In this document: positions 1-7,472 of the stretch, piece after piece
How the letters are laid out: the number at the start of each line of letters is the position of its first letter
Numbering within the stretch: position 1 is the first letter of the stretch
Source: Gammaproteobacteria bacterium
Lineage (GTDB): Bacteria; Pseudomonadota; Gammaproteobacteria; SZUA-152
DNA: 14,552 nt
Assembly: GCA_003229995.1 (NCBI GenBank)
Contig: QIGJ01000179.1
Span: forward strand, 1 to 14,552
Direction: 5' to 3'
Program-made: the position numbers and the translations under genes
Notes under the pieces: generated by a model
Seen by the model: the letters and a program-made list of their open reading frames with translations, nothing else
What the model was told of the DNA's origin: nothing
The model's database searches: none

Positions 1-77
1 ACTAAGCCTACGTTTTTTTTCAATCGGAAAAACCAAGCCTAAGGCACATCTACACGCGCTAACACCTAAATCTATAA

Positions 78-197
78 CGCTACGGGTATATCAAAGGGGA
101 GTCGGCACTGATCGTTGAAGTTGATGCACGAAAGAATGGCACACGCCAAGGGGTTCACTTTACCCTGAAGCGGGTATTAGTGACATCACTCATCTGA
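78..197 (+). pseudogene. Possible 3' end of a plus-strand gene (fragment without start)
   Basis: After an in-frame TAA at 75-77, the plus strand stays open to TGA at 195-197. The predicted peptide has ordinary protein-like composition (it includes YIKGESALIVEVDARKNG and ends TLKRVLVTSLI). No ATG, GTG or TTG follows the upstream stop until a GTG near the end, so as read it cannot be a complete gene. It could be the decayed or frameshifted tail of a gene entering from the left, or an accidental open frame. It would overlap the end of the convergent MipA/OmpV gene by 12 bases. I do not recognise a family. Confidence 0.2.
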
Positions 198-1022
198 AAT
201 GTCGAGCGAAGAACGAATTAGTCGTTGTGATTTTGCGAGTTGATACGTGATATAGAGACCCACGGTGACGTTGTCCACTTTAGTGACTAAGGGACTTTCT
301 TTATAAGTTGCTCCGCTGAGATTTTCGTAACGAGCAAAACCACCTATACTGTATTTTTTAAATTTTCGTTGCGTGATCAACGTTAAGCTGATGCCACCAT
401 AGCCACTCTTTGCTTGGTAGCGAGCGCGATTCGGGCGAGCATCATTTTCTGACACGTTATAGTAATACTCATTATACGGTCGGGTTGAAAAAAGAAAGGC
501 GAGAGAAATATGGCTATTCCATTGCGCTTTTTTCCGACTCAAGAAAACGGACGGATTAAACGTAAAACCACGATATTTAATATGCCTTATGTCGGTTGAA
601 AAAACGGTTTGTACAGGAAAGCGAAAGCTCAGCTTGTAACTCGTTTTTTGATAGACTTTATAATGCAGTGTCGGTCCTACTGATAACGCCGCATCGAGGT
701 CAGCCATGCCTGCACGGGCCGCGTTTTTATCACTGTCGACGGGTAAGTTAAGTTGTCCGCCCATATTGATATGCACATTTTCAGATTGATATAAAAGCCC
801 TTTGACACCTCTTCTGTTGACCTGAAGACGTTCACTGCGATAAATGAAATAAGGTAAAGGTAAAATATAGGCTCGTGTTTCACTTGATCCCCGATAGTCC
901 GGGACGCTTAAGCCACCCACCCAAAGACCGGCCTCCCATTGAGGCAAGGCATCTTTCTCTGCCTTTTTTGCGCTGGAGTGGCCGCTGTAAGTGATAAACA
1001 AAAATAAAAGAAATAGCCTCAA
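186..1022 (-). CDS. MipA/OmpV family outer-membrane protein
   Basis: A 278-residue protein with an N-terminal signal peptide: hydrophobic residues 2-12, then a small-residue stretch ending near A18, followed by a charged segment. The early mature part, with WEAGLWVGGLSVPDYRGS, then PLPYFIYR and NRRGVKG, follows the MipA/OmpV pattern of a short conserved opening, and a repeated beta-strand character continues to the C-terminus. Family members are outer-membrane beta-barrels; MipA of E. coli has been linked to murein enzymes, others to solute passage. The start is a TTG inside the TTGA that also holds the cobD stop, and no ATG lies nearby in frame, so translation is probably coupled to cobD. 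A GT-rich stretch just upstream may act as ribosome binding site. Its place as last gene of a B12 operon suggests, but does not show, a role in cobalt or corrinoid handling at the envelope. Confidence 0.85.
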   Translation of the reverse strand: MRLFLLFLFITYSGHSSAKKAEKDALPQWEAGLWVGGLSVPDYRGSSETRAYILPLPYFIYRSERLQVNRRGVKGLLYQSENVHINMGGQLNLPVDSDKNAARAGMADLDAALSVGPTLHYKVYQKTSYKLSFRFPVQTVFSTDIRHIKYRGFTFNPSVFLSRKKAQWNSHISLAFLFSTRPYNEYYYNVSENDARPNRARYQAKSGYGGISLTLITQRKFKKYSIGGFARYENLSGATYKESPLVTKVDNVTVGLYITYQLAKSQRLIRSSLDISDE

Positions 1023-1933
1023 GACAACACCCCCACACCCATAATAATCACAACTAACCAGAGTACAATGCCGCGCTGCACCAAGTTAACGGCGCGTTGA
1101 ATATCACGGGGCTGTGGTGCATGATGTAAGCCCAGTTGAGGTCGCGGTTGTTGTTTACCATGATAAGACGCAGTGCCGCCTAACTGTACAGAGAGCGCGC
1201 CTGCCCCTGCCGCCATGACCGGGCCGGCATTGGGGCTTTTCCAGCTGTAACCTTGGTGGTGCCAGCAATATATCGCATTCTGGAATTTTCCAACTAGCGC
1301 GTAGGTTAAGGCGGTTAAACGGGCCGGAATAAAATTCAATACATCATCCAGGCGCGCGGCGGCCCAGCCAAAATGCAGATAGCGATCATTACGATAGCCC
1401 CACATCGCGTCGAGCGTATTGACCAGACGGTAGAGAATAACACCCGGCGCACCAGCAATGACGAACCAGAAAAGAGCGCCGAATACCGCGTCACAACCGT
1501 TTTCGAGTACGGATTCGACCGTGGCCTTGGCGAGCTGAGTTTCATCCAGTGTGCGGGTATCGCGACTGACTAATAAACTGGTTTTTTCACGCGCTGTTGC
1601 TAAATTATTTTTCTGTAAGGCATCGTATACCTGCATCGCATGTTGAGAGAGGCTGCGACCACCAAGGGCGAGGTATAACAGCACAACAGCAATGACATAA
1701 TCAAATACGGCAAACTGCGCCAGCAAAGCCGTAATTATAATGAAGGGGGTTAACAACAAAGTAACTGCTAATACGCCGCGCAGACGAGCGGGTATTTTTT
1801 TATCGTCACGTCGCCATAAATACGATTCCATTTTTGTGACCAAACAACCAAAACCAACCAGCGGATGCCAACGTTTCGGTTCACCCAATAGATAATCGAG
1901 CAACAGTGCGATCAGCACCATCAATGCAATCAC
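1019..1933 (-). CDS. cobD: Adenosylcobinamide-phosphate synthase CobD/CbiB
   Basis: A 304-residue inner-membrane protein that attaches the aminopropanol (or its phosphate) side arm to adenosylcobyric acid. Family signatures are clear: LLDYLLGEPKRWHPLVGFG at residues 11-29, GGRSLSQHA at 91-99, LVSRDTRTLD at 121-130, ATVESVLENGCDAVF at 137-151, YRLVNTLDAMWGY at 168-180, AARLDDVLNFIPARLTA at 192-208 and SPNAGPVMAAGAGAL at 233-247. Hydrophobic segments near 1-15, 50-92, 152-170 and 288-303 fit membrane spans. The chosen start is a GTG whose GTGA overlaps the bluB stop by 4 bases; an in-frame ATG four codons later is an alternative. The length is normal. It sits between bluB and the MipA/OmpV gene with overlaps on both sides. 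Confidence 0.95.
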   Translation of the reverse strand: MIALMVLIALLLDYLLGEPKRWHPLVGFGCLVTKMESYLWRRDDKKIPARLRGVLAVTLLLTPFIIITALLAQFAVFDYVIAVVLLYLALGGRSLSQHAMQVYDALQKNNLATAREKTSLLVSRDTRTLDETQLAKATVESVLENGCDAVFGALFWFVIAGAPGVILYRLVNTLDAMWGYRNDRYLHFGWAAARLDDVLNFIPARLTALTYALVGKFQNAIYCWHHQGYSWKSPNAGPVMAAGAGALSVQLGGTASYHGKQQPRPQLGLHHAPQPRDIQRAVNLVQRGIVLWLVVIIMGVGVLS

Positions 1934-2583
1934 TTGCCAGACTCCGGCCAGGTATTTTCAAATAAAAACTCCTCTAAAGGTTTACCCTGGCGCCAGCCTG
2001 TTTGCTCCAGCAATGGTTTTTTATAAAACTGCTTCACCGGGCCAATACACAGTAAGGCAATCGGTTTGGCACCCTCAGGACAAGCCAGTAATTCAGCCAG
2101 TGCCAGAGGGTCAAAAAGCGAGACCCAACCCAAACCCAGGTTTTCCACTCGGGATGCCAGCCACATATTCTGGATGGCGCAGGCCGTAGAGCACAGCGCC
2201 ATTTCTTCGGGCAAGGTACGACGACCAAATACGGTGCCATCATCCGGTGCCTGCACGACGGCAATCAAGGCGGCGCATTCTCGTATGCCTTCTACTTTAA
2301 GTTTGAGAAACTCCGCTTCTCTGTCAGCCAATAACTTTGCGGTTATTTTTCGTTCGGTATCCACCAAGGTCACAACCGCTTCACGCAAAGTTTCATTTTT
2401 AATCTGTATAAAACGCCAAGGCTGCATCAAGCCTACTGAAGGTGCCGTATGCGCTGCATTGAGAATACGCTGTAACACTTCGGTATTAATACGGCTGTTC
2501 GGAATGAAATGTCGCATATCTCGCCGTTCACGCATAACGCGATACACCACCTCTTGCTCTGCTTTGGAGAACTCAGTCGACAA
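1930..2583 (-). CDS. bluB: 5,6-dimethylbenzimidazole synthase BluB
   Basis: A 217-residue flavoenzyme of the nitroreductase fold. BluB consumes reduced FMN and molecular oxygen to make 5,6-dimethylbenzimidazole, the lower ligand of cobalamin. The start shows the family opening VYRVMRERRDMRHFIP (residues 13-28), whose Asp22 probably matches the conserved catalytic aspartate. AHTAPSVGLMQPWRFI follows at about 44-59, and the C-terminal half has ENLGLGWVSLFDP and the closing GWRQGKPLEEFLFENTWPE. The annotated start is a TTG preceded by a G-rich stretch and overlaps the ferredoxin gene by 11 bases; the conserved core begins around codon 12, so a somewhat later GTG or ATG cannot be excluded. The oxygen requirement contrasts with the cobalt-early ring-contraction enzymes in the same operon. 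Confidence 0.94.
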   Translation of the reverse strand: MSTEFSKAEQEVVYRVMRERRDMRHFIPNSRINTEVLQRILNAAHTAPSVGLMQPWRFIQIKNETLREAVVTLVDTERKITAKLLADREAEFLKLKVEGIRECAALIAVVQAPDDGTVFGRRTLPEEMALCSTACAIQNMWLASRVENLGLGWVSLFDPLALAELLACPEGAKPIALLCIGPVKQFYKKPLLEQTGWRQGKPLEEFLFENTWPESGK

Positions 2584-2917
2584 CGTCCGGCCCCCGGTGA
2601 TAGATGAGTTCTTTGACCGGTTTGCCGTTGACCAGATGTTCTTCGATAATACGATCCAGGTTGGCTTCGGTTACATTGTAATACCAGATGCCATCAGGTT
2701 GAATGGCTAATATAGGACCGCCTCTGCACGTGGCAAAACAATGTGTTCGTGTCCGTTTAACGCGCAATTCGCCTTTATCTATGCCTGCAGCTTTGAATTT
2801 TTCGCTCAGACTTTCGAATAATTCTTGTGCTTCGCCATCTTCGGTGCAGCGCGAGCCAACACAGACCAGCATGTGGCGTTTATAAGTGCCCATTTTTGGT
2901 TTTTCTATTTCGTTCAT
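2573..2917 (-). CDS. Thioredoxin-like [2Fe-2S] ferredoxin
   Basis: A 114-residue soluble protein with four cysteines placed to hold one [2Fe-2S] cluster: C19 and C24 in LVCVGSRCTEDG, and C60 and C64 in THCFATCRGGP. The C-terminal part (PDGIWYYNVTEANLDRIIEEHL) is typical of the small thioredoxin-fold ferredoxin domain family. The start ATG overlaps the cobJ stop as ATGA and the gene runs 11 bases into bluB, so it is embedded in the B12 operon. Its partner is not evident from sequence. It could supply electrons to a corrin-ring step, to flavin reduction for BluB, or to maturation of the CbiX cluster; all three are inference. The fold assignment is firm, the role is not. Confidence 0.85.
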   Translation of the reverse strand: MNEIEKPKMGTYKRHMLVCVGSRCTEDGEAQELFESLSEKFKAAGIDKGELRVKRTRTHCFATCRGGPILAIQPDGIWYYNVTEANLDRIIEEHLVNGKPVKELIYHRGPDVVD

Positions 2918-4251
2918 TTCATTTTCTCTATTTGTTGTTGCCAGTTTTGTTGGAAGTTGGATTCTGCCGCAGACTCAAATTCACCATTTTTTCGAATCAG
3001 TGACACGTTAAAAATGGCATCGCCAGTGGCATCGACAAAGTGAATGCTGCGCAATGTATTACCGCGTTGTACCATCCATGCGTGGGTAACTTTAGCCCAA
3101 TGTATATGCAGATGAAAATGATCATTCTCGATATTTAACCACTCGCCGCGTGTTTTAAAATCACGGGCCGACATCATCAATTCTGTTACCCCCCCCGTTT
3201 CACTGCGAACCACGGCACGCAAACGTCCCCATTCCACCGCTTCTTTTTGAAGAAGATTGAGCAAGTCAGATGATACGGCAACCGCACTAAATGTACCGGC
3301 CAGGTCGTTATCACGGCTTGCGGCAATGGCTTGAAGAATTTGTGCCAATGGCATTTCGAAATAACATAAAACTTTACGTAAAGACTGATCCGGGTTTGTT
3401 CGCATGTGTTGTCGTACACAAGCTTGCCAGCCGTCAAGGCCCATGGTCAAGGAGCGACCTTTTTGCTCATCACCTTTGACTTCGCCGGTAAGGTGATCGT
3501 ATTTATTGGCATAACCCCGTGGTGTAATCATCAATCCATGCTCAAGAAAAGTGCTGCTGTTGCCCACCAATACCGTTGTCAACATGCCGATCTTGCAATC
3601 GACCATTTGATCTAAAGAGACAATCTGAATATCTTGTTTGTCGCGGTAAGCAGATTTCACAATCGCCACCGGCGTTTCCGGCTTTCTGTGTCGTAATAAA
3701 ATACGCTGCGCCTCAACAATTTGACCGGTACGACGCCCGCTTTTCGGGTTGTACAGCGCCACTACAAAATCACTTTGTGCTGCCGCTTCAAGGCGACGCG
3801 CAATGACTGGCCAGGGTGTTAATAAATCGGAAAGTGAAATAGAGCAAAAATCATGCGTCAACGGTGCGCCTACCAATGAAGCACAGGCGGACAGCGCCGT
3901 ACTGCCCAGTACCACTTCAACTTCGATATCACTTTCCGGTGTCCAGCCTGATTGCAACAACACTTCATAAGTTGGCCCCGCCATACCGTAAACACCGATG
4001 TCTCCCGATGAAACTAACGCGACCACTTTACCTTGTTTCGCATGTTCATAAGCCTCGATACAACGATCCAGCTCTTCGGTCATTCCTTTACGTACGACCT
4101 CCTTACCTTCAAGTTGATCTTGTACCAGCTTGATGTAAGTGGAATAACCAATCACCACATCGGCTTCGCCAATGGCTTGTATTGCGCGGCCGGTCATATG
4201 TTCCTTGGCGCCGGGGCCAAAACCGACTAATAAAATTTTTCCTGTGCTCAA
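2914..4251 (-). CDS. cobJ: Cobalt-precorrin-3 C17-methyltransferase with C-terminal ChuX/HutX-like domain
   Basis: A 445-residue two-part protein. Residues 1 to about 255 are a tetrapyrrole methylase of the CobJ/CbiH type: LLVGFGPGAKEHMT (7-20), VSSGDIGVYGMAGPTYEVL (80-98), LGSTALSACASLVGAPLTHD (115-134), LYNPKSGRRTGQ (166-177) and TTVLVGNSST (225-234). This enzyme adds the C17 methyl and drives ring contraction. The usual family length is about 240-260 residues, so some 180 residues are extra. The extension resembles the heme-carrier ChuX/HutX fold by motif order: EWGRLRAVV (340-348), GEWLNIENDHFHLHIHW (369-385) and SIHFVDATGDAIFNVSLIR (402-420). It contains only two cysteines, so it is not the Fe-S extension known from CbiH60. 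The start is a TTG overlapping the cobE stop as TTGA. The methylase call is secure; the extension is by pattern recognition only. Confidence 0.93.
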   Translation of the reverse strand: MSTGKILLVGFGPGAKEHMTGRAIQAIGEADVVIGYSTYIKLVQDQLEGKEVVRKGMTEELDRCIEAYEHAKQGKVVALVSSGDIGVYGMAGPTYEVLLQSGWTPESDIEVEVVLGSTALSACASLVGAPLTHDFCSISLSDLLTPWPVIARRLEAAAQSDFVVALYNPKSGRRTGQIVEAQRILLRHRKPETPVAIVKSAYRDKQDIQIVSLDQMVDCKIGMLTTVLVGNSSTFLEHGLMITPRGYANKYDHLTGEVKGDEQKGRSLTMGLDGWQACVRQHMRTNPDQSLRKVLCYFEMPLAQILQAIAASRDNDLAGTFSAVAVSSDLLNLLQKEAVEWGRLRAVVRSETGGVTELMMSARDFKTRGEWLNIENDHFHLHIHWAKVTHAWMVQRGNTLRSIHFVDATGDAIFNVSLIRKNGEFESAAESNFQQNWQQQIEKMK

Positions 4252-4652
4252 TTTTCTAATCCTTTACTGTTTACTATAGATACCGTTGCATTTTTGCCAT
4301 CGGCACCCAGATATTTATATTTTTCAACCAGCAGACTGTCCATGTTGGTTTGTGCGGCCAGTATCGCTGCCGCTTCTGCCACTGCGGGTGTTCCCATGTA
4401 TTTCAGAACGACAGCAGACGGATTGGGAACTTTGACTTGTGCTAACTGATGCGCAGTAAAAAAGTGCAAGGGCCATCCTTGTTGTGCACTCAGTGCTAAC
4501 AAAGCTGCTTCGTCATTTTTTTTATCAATGCTGGCCAAGGCGGCAACGGCTTCTCGTGTTTGATTGATTTGTGCCAAAGCGTGATCCACGGCGGTGGTGA
4601 GTGTTTCCAGGGAAGTGCCGCGATCACAGCCCATGCCTAATATCAACTTCAC
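4248..4652 (-). CDS. cobE: CobE / CbiG C-terminal domain protein
   Basis: A 134-residue protein matching the CobE family, which is the same domain as the C-terminus of CbiG. Signatures are LILGMGCDRGTSLETL at residues 3-18, NPSAVVLKYMGTPAVAEAAA at about 76-95, and SLLVEKYKYLGADGKNATVS near the C-terminus. In full-length CbiG this domain sits behind the lactone-opening domain; here it is a separate gene beginning four bases after the stop of the CbiG N-terminal gene. The start is GTG, with a purine-rich GAGAGA upstream inside the end of cbiG. The end overlaps cobJ as TTGA. Together with its neighbour it probably reconstitutes the cobalt-precorrin-5A hydrolase as a two-subunit protein, although stand-alone CobE is also known from aerobic pathways with an unclear role. 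Confidence 0.9.
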   Translation of the reverse strand: MKLILGMGCDRGTSLETLTTAVDHALAQINQTREAVAALASIDKKNDEAALLALSAQQGWPLHFFTAHQLAQVKVPNPSAVVLKYMGTPAVAEAAAILAAQTNMDSLLVEKYKYLGADGKNATVSIVNSKGLEN

Positions 4653-4656
4653 CGCG

Positions 4657-5406
4657 TTATCTCTCTTGTCCTGCTGGCGGACGATAGACGACCAGCCGCT
4701 CGTTCAATTTGGCCCAGGTTGCCTCGTCTATTTCGCGTCGAGTGATCCATAATAACCCTGGATATTTATTGAGGTCCACATCTTCAAAACGCTCAAATTT
4801 ATGAATGTTACTCGGTAAGGGGGTAGGGCGCGTCCACCATGTTGTAGCGCCACATTCTTGTATCAATGCAATCGGTTCTTCATTGACCACATGAGCTGAA
4901 ACACGCGTGATGTTAAGTTTCGGAGCTTCGACTTTCCAACCCAGTTCCCTACCTAAAATATCCACAGGAATGGTTTTTCCGACATCGGATGCGGTGGTGA
5001 GTACGGGTACGGCACCGAGTAACGCGGCCAGTTTTTCTGCATAGGCATTGGCACCACCTACATGGCCAGACAATACGGGGATGACAAATTGTGCCGCATC
5101 ATCGACGACCAACACGCCCGGATCTTCATCTTTGGATTTTAGATGCGGCGCAATTAATCGCACCACGGCACCTAAAGAAACAAAAAATACAATCTGATCA
5201 TAATCACTAAAGAGGCCAGGAATTTGTGCTCGCAATGGGCCTTCGTAAGCATTAACTTTATTCGGCACCCCGGATACTAATTCAGAAAATTTTTGTGCCA
5301 CGACAACGTCTGCTTCAGGCTGTGTTGCAGCCATAGCCGCGACCTGATTAACGCCGTGTTTGGTAATGGCCACGAGTACAATACGTGGTGTTTGAACTTT
5401 ATCCAT
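4657..5406 (-). CDS. cbiG: Cobalt-precorrin-5A hydrolase CbiG, N-terminal and middle domains
   Basis: A 249-residue protein. CbiG opens the ring A delta-lactone of cobalt-precorrin-5A and releases the two-carbon fragment as acetaldehyde, a step specific to the cobalt-early route. Seen here: IVLVAITKHGVNQVAAMA (9-26), IVFFVSLGAVVRLIAPHLKS (72-91), DPGVLVVDDAAQFVIPVLSG (95-114), HVGGANAYAEKLA (115-127) and VPVLTTASD (133-141). The middle domain follows to the end. Full-length CbiG is about 350 residues; the missing C-terminal domain is the next gene, cobE, four bases downstream. The start ATG lies 22 bases after the cobI stop, with an ACAGG-type binding site before it. Confidence 0.93.
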   Translation of the reverse strand: MDKVQTPRIVLVAITKHGVNQVAAMAATQPEADVVVAQKFSELVSGVPNKVNAYEGPLRAQIPGLFSDYDQIVFFVSLGAVVRLIAPHLKSKDEDPGVLVVDDAAQFVIPVLSGHVGGANAYAEKLAALLGAVPVLTTASDVGKTIPVDILGRELGWKVEAPKLNITRVSAHVVNEEPIALIQECGATTWWTRPTPLPSNIHKFERFEDVDLNKYPGLLWITRREIDEATWAKLNERLVVYRPPAGQER

Positions 5407-5428
5407 GTTTATTAACCTGTAATTAGTT

Positions 5429-6193
5429 TTATTGTAGCGCGGATTTTTGACGGCATCCGCGTATCATTTCACCGCGTTGGCGATGGGGGTTTTTGATTAA
5501 TAATAACGAAAGATAGTTCACTTTTTCACCTTTCAGAGAAGCGACATCACGTACGACGCGCTCCTGTGGTGAACCGGCTTTTTCAATAAACGAACTGTGA
5601 GGCAACAAGCCTCGCTGCGTCACCAACTCGATAAGATCATCCAATAGTGGTTTTACCTTAAGCAAGATCAATGTATCGAACTCTTCCAGCATGCGTGCGA
5701 TCACATCAATACCATATCCGGCCGGGATGATGGCTACGGTATCGTCAACATCGGCCAGCGGCATTTGCAATCGTGCCGCAGCGGCATTAAAAGAAGGAAC
5801 GCCAGCGACGGTTTCTATTTCCATATTTTCATCTAAGGCTTTTACCGTTCGAGCTAAATGACCAAAGGTAGAATAAGTGGAGGCATCGCCTTCCACTAAA
5901 AACAAAACATCCTGACCGGTATGCAATAATTCTATTACGGTTTCCGCCGCTCTTAGCCAGTATCGGGTTAATTTTTCTATATCATGAGTCATTGGAAAAA
6001 CCAGCGACAGGTGTTGCTGTGGTAATGGCAACCCGGCTCGTAAAACGATATCCAGAGCGTAACTTTCACTTTTGGAATTACGCACGGGGTAACTCCAGGC
6101 CTTATCACTCTGCAACAACTCCCAAGCGCGGCGGGTAATCAAACCTGGGTTACCGGGCCCCAGAGAAACACCGTATAAAATACCTTTACTCAT
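5429..6193 (-). CDS. cbiL: Cobalt-precorrin-2 C20-methyltransferase CbiL/CobI
   Basis: A 254-residue SAM-dependent tetrapyrrole methylase that adds the C20 methyl group to cobalt-factor II. Visible family motifs are LYGVSLGPGNPGLITRRAWE (6-25), the substrate-loop motif FLVEGDASTYSTFGHL (98-113) and ETVAGVPSFNAAAARLQMPL downstream. YSTF after the GD motif is typical of the C20 enzymes and separates this protein from CobM and CobJ in the same operon. The length is normal. The ATG start lies inside the end of the cbiET gene (8-base overlap), so translation is likely coupled. Given CbiX, CbiD and CbiG alongside, the cobalt-containing substrate is the likelier one. Confidence 0.93.
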   Translation of the reverse strand: MSKGILYGVSLGPGNPGLITRRAWELLQSDKAWSYPVRNSKSESYALDIVLRAGLPLPQQHLSLVFPMTHDIEKLTRYWLRAAETVIELLHTGQDVLFLVEGDASTYSTFGHLARTVKALDENMEIETVAGVPSFNAAAARLQMPLADVDDTVAIIPAGYGIDVIARMLEEFDTLILLKVKPLLDDLIELVTQRGLLPHSSFIEKAGSPQERVVRDVASLKGEKVNYLSLLLIKNPHRQRGEMIRGCRQKSALQ

Positions 6194-7472
6194 TTTCTTT
6201 ATTCCGTTGTGCGCAAACGATCCAGACCGGGTTTTCGGCTTTCATGCGATGCATATGCAGAATCGGTTGACTGCGACTGGCTTGTAACTGGGTGACGTCC
6301 CACTCTGCTTTTAATTCTTTAAGTACCTTGGTTGCCAGCGCCAAATTTTCCAGGGTAACAAAATTCATCACCAAGCAACCGCCGACCTTCATGCGTAATA
6401 AACAAAGCGAAATCAACTCCGCTAACTCGCCACCAGAACCACCGAAAAAAATGGCATCAGGATCCGGCCAGTCAGATAATAAATTAGGTGCCTTGCCGTG
6501 CTGAACGCGATAATTGCTCACGTTCATTTGCTCACCGTTTTGCTGGGCAATGGTGAAATCGGCTTCGTTTTTTTCAATGGCGTAAACATAACCTTTGCTG
6601 CATAAACGCGCCGCTTCCAATCCGACTGAACCTGAACCGGCGCCGATGTCCCAAACAACGCTGTCTATACGCAGTTGCAGTCGTGCCAAAGACACGGCTC
6701 GTACTTCACGTTTAGTAATCAGCCCTTTATCCGGTTTACGTTGTACAAAAGATTCATCAGCCAAACCAAACAGCGTTGTCGGGTTTGTGGTTTGACGTTG
6801 CAGAATAACGATGTTTGGATTCACGAAGTGATGATTGGCTGCATCATACAAAGATAAATTGCGAATGACGTTTTCTTGGTCGGTTAATAAAGTTTCGGCC
6901 ACCGACATTTTGAATGCCTCACCCAAGCCGACGTTAATCAACATGCGCGCAATTCGTTCCGGTGAATTATCTGGGCTGGTGAATATCGCAACCAGGTTAT
7001 AAGAACGCACCGCTTCTAATACGGGATAGAGACCGTGCGCAGCGCCCGCATCCTTTGCCCATTCACCCGCATCTTTGCTGTGTACAGAACAAATTTTGGC
7101 TTCCTGCCAAGCTAAACCTATACGGGAAAAGGCCAGTTGCAAGGTTGAAACATTGGCGATTACCTTGCAAGTATTTTCTTCTAATTTGTTCATCAGATAA
7201 CTGCCGATGCCGTGACACATAGGGTCACCGGTAGCCAGTACAACGACATTCAAATCATCGGTCTGAGCTTGAGTTATCCATGCCGGTACTTTAGACAAGC
7301 CTTCGGCTATATCGTATTGTCGTATTGTTTGACTAAATTCATTTTTAAAAAGTAACAAGGTGCGACGAGCGCCAATGATGACATCCGCTTGGTGAAGTCG
7401 CTGTAATGCGGCTGCGGATAATCCTGCAACCCCGTTGTCGAGCACGCCAATGATGTAAGCGGGTTTAGTCAC
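6186..7472 (-). CDS. cbiET: Cobalt-precorrin-7 C5-methyltransferase / C15-methyltransferase and decarboxylase (CbiE-CbiT fusion, CobL-like)
   Basis: A 428-residue fusion of two methyltransferases. Residues 1 to about 225 form the CbiE domain, a tetrapyrrole methylase with IIGVLDNGVAGLS (7-19), VVVLATGDPMCHGIGSYL (76-93) and PNIVILQR (219-226). Residues from about 232 form the CbiT domain, a Rossmann-type SAM enzyme: LFGLADESFVQ (234-244), GLITKREVRAVSLARLQL (250-267) and the SAM loop WDIGAGSGSVGLEAA (274-288), with YAIEKNEAD at the next strand. The fused protein methylates C5 and C15 and removes the ring C acetate carboxyl. This layout equals CobL of the aerobic pathway; cbiET is used because of the cobalt-early neighbours. 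The start is GTG, 8 bases inside cbiD. Confidence 0.94.
   Translation of the reverse strand: MTKPAYIIGVLDNGVAGLSAAALQRLHQADVIIGARRTLLLFKNEFSQTIRQYDIAEGLSKVPAWITQAQTDDLNVVVLATGDPMCHGIGSYLMNKLEENTCKVIANVSTLQLAFSRIGLAWQEAKICSVHSKDAGEWAKDAGAAHGLYPVLEAVRSYNLVAIFTSPDNSPERIARMLINVGLGEAFKMSVAETLLTDQENVIRNLSLYDAANHHFVNPNIVILQRQTTNPTTLFGLADESFVQRKPDKGLITKREVRAVSLARLQLRIDSVVWDIGAGSGSVGLEAARLCSKGYVYAIEKNEADFTIAQQNGEQMNVSNYRVQHGKAPNLLSDWPDPDAIFFGGSGGELAELISLCLLRMKVGGCLVMNFVTLENLALATKVLKELKAEWDVTQLQASRSQPILHMHRMKAENPVWIVCAQRNKENE

Noticed and set aside
2914..3480. CobJ extension as the Fe-S domain of CbiH60
   Set aside because: Only two cysteines are present in the extension, without the four-cysteine pattern expected for a [4Fe-4S] site.
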